Assembly: GCA_001275005.1 (NCBI GenBank)
Contig: JWZX01000890.1
Span: 1-15,775 of the forward strand
Reading direction: 5' to 3'
Length of the DNA: 15,775 nt
DNA from: Chrysochromulina tobinii
Lineage: Eukaryota > Haptophyta > Prymnesiales > Chrysochromulinaceae
The number at the start of each line of letters is the position of its first letter. The first letter of the stretch is position 1. A program made the position numbers and the translations under genes. The notes beneath the pieces were generated by a model. That model had not been told where the DNA came from. It saw nothing but the letters and a program-made list of their open reading frames with translations, and did not search any database. Below, one piece after another: positions 15,093-15,775 of the stretch.

Positions 15093-15775
15093 TCAGGCAT
15101 TTCCTTCGGACGCCCCCCCCTCGACCATAGCGAGACCTACGAGCAGGGGCGAGAGCTTAGAAGGAGGAGATGCCTGATCGCGCTCGTTCATGAGGATCTT
15201 GCGAAAGGCGAAGAAGGCCGGTGCCGGAAGAGACTTGGTAAAGAAGTCGGCAACGTTTTCCTTGGTCGGAACGAATGGGACGTTGATCTCGAAGTTCTCA
15301 ACCATATCGCGCACAAAGAAGTGACGACGCGACACGTGCTTCATCCGGTCGTGGAGCTCGGGGTTGTATGAGACGTGCCGAGCGGCCGTGTTGTCCGTGC
15401 GGAGGTCAGTCGGGCCGCGAACCGCGGTCTTATCGAGGCCGGCGACGAACTTGCGGGAATAGACGACGTCCTTGGTAGCCTCGGAGAGCGCGATGAGTTC
15501 GGCCTCGCAAGACGAAAGAGCGACGCACTTCTGCTTGCGCGAACCCCAGGAAAGTGCCGCATTGCCCCACATGACGACCCAGCCGGAGGTGGAGTTGCGG
15601 ACTTCCCAAGAAGCGTCCGAGAATGCGTGCAGGTCAGTTTGTCCCGAATCGAAAGTGATGCCGACAGAGCGATGGCGCGCGAGGTACGCGATGATGCGAT
15701 CGGCCTCCTCCATCAGCTCGGGCGTGGGCTTGGCGAGACACTTGCAGAGCTGGTGGACGGGGTAGGCGATGTCGC
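15093..15775 (-). mobile_element. Ty1/copia retrotransposon pol, 3' part (RNase H domain), partial
   Basis: A reading frame of 226 codons runs from the window edge to a TGA at 15093-15095, so the N-terminal bulk of the polyprotein lies outside. The first visible residues, DIAYPVHQLCKCLAKPTPE, match the end of the copia reverse transcriptase. The RNase H follows with its acidic residues in FSDASW, SSCEAEL and RTDNTAA, and the tail motif ENVADFFTKSL, all typical of Ty1/copia. RNase H removes the RNA strand during reverse transcription. The frame is undamaged over this length, suggesting a fairly recent insertion. The other end, the first LTR and the remaining domains are not in the window. Confidence 0.92.

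Noticed and set aside
1-15775. tRNA, rRNA or other structured RNA genes
   Set aside because: I looked for T-loop (GTTCRA) and similar signatures on both strands and found none placed in a credible cloverleaf; short or divergent ncRNAs could be missed by eye.

Overview
The window looks like nuclear DNA of a GC-rich unicellular eukaryote, most probably a marine alga; a haptophyte is my best guess and a stramenopile is an alternative. The evidence: long mostly intronless genes with PHD/ePHD, RING, MYND and TPR-like domains, an SLC35A-type nucleotide-sugar transporter, type II membrane enzymes, ATG starts in Kozak-like contexts, one clear GT-AG intron, low-complexity Gly/Ser/Ala/Pro insertions written in GC-rich trinucleotide repeats, and a Ty1/copia retrotransposon end. 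Nothing bacterial (operons, Shine-Dalgarno sites) is seen. The taxon is an inference.

Layout. 1-391: short tandem and dispersed repeats upstream of gene 1. 392-1918 (+): RING + PHD + extended-PHD chromatin reader/E3-like protein. 1919-2402: convergent spacer. 2403-3338 (-): leucine-rich-repeat protein. 3339-3442: 104-bp divergent promoter. 3443-5059 (+): nucleotide-sugar transporter with a large Gly/Ser insertion containing four 30-bp tandem repeats. 5217-6101 (+): membrane-anchored PhyH-type Fe(II)/2-oxoglutarate dioxygenase. 6102-6822: spacer with an AT-richer stretch and small direct repeats. 6823-8844 (+): type II membrane GT-A-like glycosyltransferase carrying two copies of a 33-residue Cys module separated by a (AGC)19 poly-Ser tract. 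8845-9451: convergent spacer with a strong inverted repeat and a pentanucleotide array. 9452-10342 (-): methyltransferase-like protein with a C-terminal membrane anchor. 10343-10698: divergent spacer. 10699-12489 (+): glycosyltransferase-like protein with a Cys-rich N-terminal part, split by one 249-bp intron. 12490-13016: convergent spacer. 13017-14321 (-): MYND + TPR-like acidic protein. 14322-15092: spacer, its last part probably belonging to the retroelement end. 15093-15775 (-): 3' end of a copia pol (RNase H), running off the window.

Functional picture. The five central genes (nucleotide-sugar transporter, membrane oxygenase, two glycosyltransferase-like proteins, membrane-anchored methyltransferase-like protein) would fit a Golgi or cell-surface glycan theme, but they lie on both strands with individual promoters, and neighbouring eukaryotic genes need not share a pathway. 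The flanking genes are nuclear/regulatory types. The most unusual items are the duplicated Cys module in the glycosyltransferase, the RING-PHD-ePHD architecture without visible BRCT domains, and the length-variable insertions inside otherwise conserved enzymes.
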